A stretch of 6,208 bases of DNA from Pseudomonadota bacterium (GTDB taxonomy: Bacteria; Myxococcota; Polyangia; Polyangiales; Polyangiaceae), in assembly GCA_023419055.1 (NCBI GenBank), contig JAEZYO010000121.1, positions 1-6,208 of the forward strand, written 5' to 3'. A program made the translations under genes and the position numbers. This document shows, one piece after another, positions 4,153-6,208 of the stretch (position 1 is its first letter; each line of letters starts with the position of its first letter). The notes below the pieces were generated by a model that worked only from the letters and a program-made list of their open reading frames with translations, was not told the DNA's origin and searched no databases.

Positions 4153-6111
4153 CTAGCCTTGGTCCGCAGCTCCCAATTCCTGCCGCTTGCGGCGAGCGCG
4201 CGCTCGGAGCGCTCCGCCGCCGGCGAGGAGCAGCGTCACGAGCCAAGCTTCGCTCGCCTTGCTCTTGCCCGGAGTGCGGCAACCACAGCTGGACTCCTCC
4301 TCCGTTTCGGGCGAGCTCGGACAGCCCGTGCACGCCCCGAAGCCAGAGCCGTCTTCCTCACAGATCTGAACGCCGCTCACGCTGGTCCCCGCGCAGGCGC
4401 AGGTGACTTGAGCCCCCGGCGTGCATTCGGTGCCGCTCGCGGCGCCTTCACCCTCGCCCGAGCCGCCAACCCCGCCCTTGGTTCCGCCGCTGGACGAGCC
4501 GCCCGCAGCCGGCTTGCCTCCATTTCCAGGCTCGTTCGCCGATCCTCCGGCGTTGCCGGTGCCGCCGCTGTCCCCAGAAGGTTCGCCGCCGGTTGCGCCG
4601 CCGTCATCACCGGCCTGGCCGCCTTCTCCGCCATTCGACGGAGCGCCTCCGCTCCCACCCTGGCTCTCGACGCAGCGGCCGTCCTCCGCGCACTCGAAGC
4701 CTTCACTACAGCCGCCACGACACTGGCACGTCGAGACGCAGAGGCCCTGCTCGCAAACCTTGCTCTCCGGACAGACTACGCCCGCGCAAGGGTCCACGCA
4801 GCGACCGAGCTGACACTCCTTACCGGTCGGGCAGAGCACGCCGTCGCAAGCCTCGACGCAATCTCCGCCGCTGCAGGCGAACCCCGCATCGCAAGTGATG
4901 TTGGCGCAAAGCGCCTCGACGCACTGGCCCGTCGGGCTACACGTGAGCCCTGACGGGCACTGCCCGCTCGTGCAGGCGGCGACGCAGGCGCCCTTCTCGC
5001 AAACTTGACCGTCCTCGCAGAGATCGTCGCCGTCGTCGACCACGCCGTTGCAGTCGTTGTCGACGTTGTCGCAACGTTCGACGCCTGGCTTTACGACAGG
5101 GCGACAAGTGCCAAGCTCATCGCCGACTGCACAGTCCGTTCGCCCGACGGCGCAAGCGCCGAGGAGCCCCGTGTCGCAGCGAAGGCCTCCGCCGGAGCAG
5201 CTGACCCCGGAGACGTAGAAGACGAAGTCGTTGAAGTCGCCCTCGTTCGTCCCCATGTTTCCGGGCACGCCCGTCACCTTCCAATCGGCGGTGCTCATGG
5301 GGAGATCTTCGAAGGCGAGATAAAACCCCTCACCGTCTACGGTGGACTGATAGATGAGCGCAGTCACCCAAGGAACGCCGTTCTGGTTCTTCTTGTTCTG
5401 GCCGTACAGCGAGTACTTGGTGGCGCTGCAGTTCGAGCTCGGATTGCCGATCATCGCGAACCCGACGTACCCGCCCTCGTAGTTCGGGTTCTGGGTGATG
5501 AGCCCGGTGCTGTAGGACTTGGGCGTCCAATATGCCTTGTTCAGCTCACGCGGGTTGTGGTTGTCCCACGCAAGAGGGCAGAACTCGGTGGCGAGCGGCG
5601 GCTGGCAATCGAGCTCCTCCGACGTGTCCTCTGGAACCAGCGGATAGATGGCGCTCGGCGCCGGCGGAACAGCGCTGCTCGGGTCTTCGACGTTGTACCA
5701 ACCGAGCGCCACCTCGCAGCCGCTACCGCGGAGCAGGATCTGCGCCTCGAAGCCGCACGTCGGCGAGAAGTAGCCGGGCGCGGTGGTCGCGTTCGTCATC
5801 TCATCGAGCGACTCGCCGCGGTACTTGAACAAGCCGTTCAGCGTGATCGCGTCCCCGTCCTCGAAGGTCGGGAAGAAGTCGTGGTAGAAGACGTTCTGCG
5901 CGTTGACGTCGTTACCATCGGGGTCGACGTTGACCCGCGTCCCTTCATTGAACGCCCAGGCGCTCGTAACCAAGTTGTACTCGCCCGCCCCAACCGGTTG
6001 CGGCAGGGGGGTCAGGGCTGCGTCGGTTTGAAGGACCTGCGCCAGAATGGGGCTGGTGAGCGTGCCCACCGCCGAGAACACAGCCAGACCGATCTTCTTT
6101 CGCAGTTTCAT
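4153..6111 (-). CDS. Secreted modular protein: DUF4114-like domain, MopE-type motif, cysteine modules, MYXO-CTERM-like anchor
   Basis: The 652-residue product starts with a signal peptide (KLRKK, a hydrophobic core, likely cleavage after ILA at residue 24). Residues about 30-305 form a beta-rich domain ending in FYLAFEDL (263-270) and GDFNDFVFYV (291-300), which resembles the acidic DFND motif of DUF4114 proteins. Residues 347-365 hold one MopE-type metal-binding motif, CDNVDNDCNGVVDDG, preceded by the usual ACAVGRTDC and GTCRPVV lead-in. Residues 365-481 are regular cysteine modules. Residues about 484-560 are a Gly/Ser/Asn-rich linker, then a small module CTPGAQVTCACAG with GSGFGACTGC (563-597). 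The end has CGCR, a short hydrophobic stretch AWLVTLLLAGGGAL and an Arg-rich tail, as in MYXO-CTERM sorting signals. It should be exported and retained at the cell surface, possibly binding calcium or copper. The ATG at 6111 gives the clean signal peptide; its ribosome binding site is weak. Adhesion or matrix function is inference only. Confidence 0.93.
   Translation of the reverse strand: MKLRKKIGLAVFSAVGTLTSPILAQVLQTDAALTPLPQPVGAGEYNLVTSAWAFNEGTRVNVDPDGNDVNAQNVFYHDFFPTFEDGDAITLNGLFKYRGESLDEMTNATTAPGYFSPTCGFEAQILLRGSGCEVALGWYNVEDPSSAVPPAPSAIYPLVPEDTSEELDCQPPLATEFCPLAWDNHNPRELNKAYWTPKSYSTGLITQNPNYEGGYVGFAMIGNPSSNCSATKYSLYGQNKKNQNGVPWVTALIYQSTVDGEGFYLAFEDLPMSTADWKVTGVPGNMGTNEGDFNDFVFYVSGVSCSGGGLRCDTGLLGACAVGRTDCAVGDELGTCRPVVKPGVERCDNVDNDCNGVVDDGDDLCEDGQVCEKGACVAACTSGQCPSGLTCSPTGQCVEALCANITCDAGFACSGGDCVEACDGVLCPTGKECQLGRCVDPCAGVVCPESKVCEQGLCVSTCQCRGGCSEGFECAEDGRCVESQGGSGGAPSNGGEGGQAGDDGGATGGEPSGDSGGTGNAGGSANEPGNGGKPAAGGSSSGGTKGGVGGSGEGEGAASGTECTPGAQVTCACAGTSVSGVQICEEDGSGFGACTGCPSSPETEEESSCGCRTPGKSKASEAWLVTLLLAGGGALRARARRKRQELGAADQG
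4183..4287 (-). other. MYXO-CTERM-like C-terminal sorting signal
   Basis: Residues 609-643 of the secreted protein: CGCR, a Gly/Ser/Lys spacer, a 14-residue hydrophobic stretch ending in GGGAL, and a basic cluster RARARRKR. This is the order seen in MYXO-CTERM signals (invariant Cys, membrane span, Arg-rich end), which are processed for surface anchoring in myxobacteria. Two points differ from the textbook form: the hydrophobic part is short, and nine more residues (QELGAADQG) follow the basic cluster. Confidence 0.7.
4432..4662 (-). repeat. Low-complexity Gly/Ser/Asn-rich linker
   Basis: Residues about 484-560 of the secreted protein consist largely of GG pairs separated by Ala, Ser, Asn, Glu, Asp, Thr or Pro, for example GGSGGAPSNGGEGG. 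It is a flexible, probably disordered stalk between the cysteine modules and the C-terminal anchor. Such linkers are frequent in surface proteins of Polyangia and are prone to length change by slippage. Confidence 0.75.
4669..4974 (-). repeat. Array of five tandem four-cysteine modules, period about 60 bp
   Basis: Residues 380-481 of the secreted protein hold five modules of the form C-x4-C-x5-C-x4/5-C-V, with first cysteines at 380, 402, 422, 442 and 462, so the spacing is 22, 20, 20 and 20 residues. The last module is altered, with an extra Cys464 and the second position shifted to Cys468. A partial module (C365, C371, C376-V) precedes them, directly after the MopE-type motif. They resemble small EGF-like or similar disulfide-rich units. 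The nucleotide copies are diverged, so this is a protein-level repeat. Confidence 0.8.
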
Positions 6112-6208
6112 TTTCGAGCAACCCCGTTTCGCGAGCCCGTGGCACCGTACCGCACAGAGTGGGCCATCCTAGCCGAAACTCCCGGGGGTTGCGCTCCATG
6201 AGCGAGCG
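6112..6208. promoter_or_regulatory. Upstream region of the secreted-protein gene
   Basis: These 97 bp precede the start of the secreted-protein gene and should carry the promoter of the two-gene unit if it is an operon. On the minus strand a TAGGAT sequence lies about 55 bp before the start codon, but no matching -35 element is seen. The only other structure is an imperfect palindrome at 6177-6190 (six of seven pairs match). The Shine-Dalgarno sequence is weak (GGGG about 13 nt before the ATG). No gene start is identified at the right edge. Confidence 0.3.

Noticed and set aside
3563..4333. Minus-strand open frame of 256 codons in another frame across the end of the secreted-protein gene and the start of the membrane-protein gene.
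   Set aside because: It overlaps both real genes, is Arg/Gly/Ala-rich and has no coherent motif or membrane pattern.
4159..4953. Plus-strand open frame of 264 codons opposite the cysteine modules and Gly-rich linker.
   Set aside because: The product is Ala/Arg-rich low complexity, as expected when a Gly/Cys-rich coding region is read on the other strand.
6177..6190. Imperfect palindrome around CCCGGG upstream of the secreted-protein gene, considered as an operator.
   Set aside because: It is one short GC-rich palindrome with a mismatch, no second copy in the window and no regulator nearby to connect it with.
5005..6201. Long plus-strand open frame of 398 codons opposite the secreted-protein gene.
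   Set aside because: Its product is Val/Arg/Ala-rich with no recognisable domain, and it lies opposite a frame with a signal peptide, a MopE-type motif and a sorting signal. Long antisense frames are expected in GC-rich coding DNA.

Overview
The window looks like chromosomal DNA from a high-GC Gram-negative bacterium, most likely a myxobacterium (Myxococcota, probably the Polyangia/Sorangium side). This rests on several features: strong G/C preference at third codon positions; a secreted protein combining a MopE-type metal-binding motif, cysteine modules, a long Gly/Ser/Asn-rich linker and a MYXO-CTERM-like tail; a Pro/Ala-rich lipoprotein; and many genes with only weak Shine-Dalgarno sequences. 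The assignment is inferred from protein architecture, not from a marker gene.

Left part (1-1712): a divergent pair. A minus-strand gene cut by the left edge (1-638) encodes tandem SnoaL/NTF2-like domains. Facing away from it across 102 bp is an AraC-family regulator (741-1712, plus) with an N-terminal cupin sensor and a C-terminal double helix-turn-helix. The shared spacer holds two small dyads that could be operators. The simplest reading is a regulator controlling itself and the SnoaL-like gene.

Middle (1789-2742, plus): a predicted lipoprotein of unknown function with 12 cysteines in its mature part and a possible internal repeat. It converges with the next gene across 39 bp, with no convincing terminator.

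Right part (2782-6111, minus): two genes 24 bp apart that look co-transcribed. The upstream one (6111-4153) is a 652-residue secreted, probably surface-anchored modular protein. In order it has a signal peptide, a DUF4114-like domain, a MopE-type motif, five to six regular four-cysteine modules, a Gly-rich linker, a small cysteine module and a MYXO-CTERM-like anchor. The downstream one (4128-2782) is a 448-residue protein with six or seven hydrophobic segments and a C-terminal domain that resembles the periplasmic domain of ExbD/TolR. Together they could form a cell-envelope module of unknown function, which is the most interesting part of the window. The last 97 bases (6112-6208) are upstream sequence for this pair.

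No tRNA, rRNA, CRISPR array, insertion sequence or phage gene was seen.
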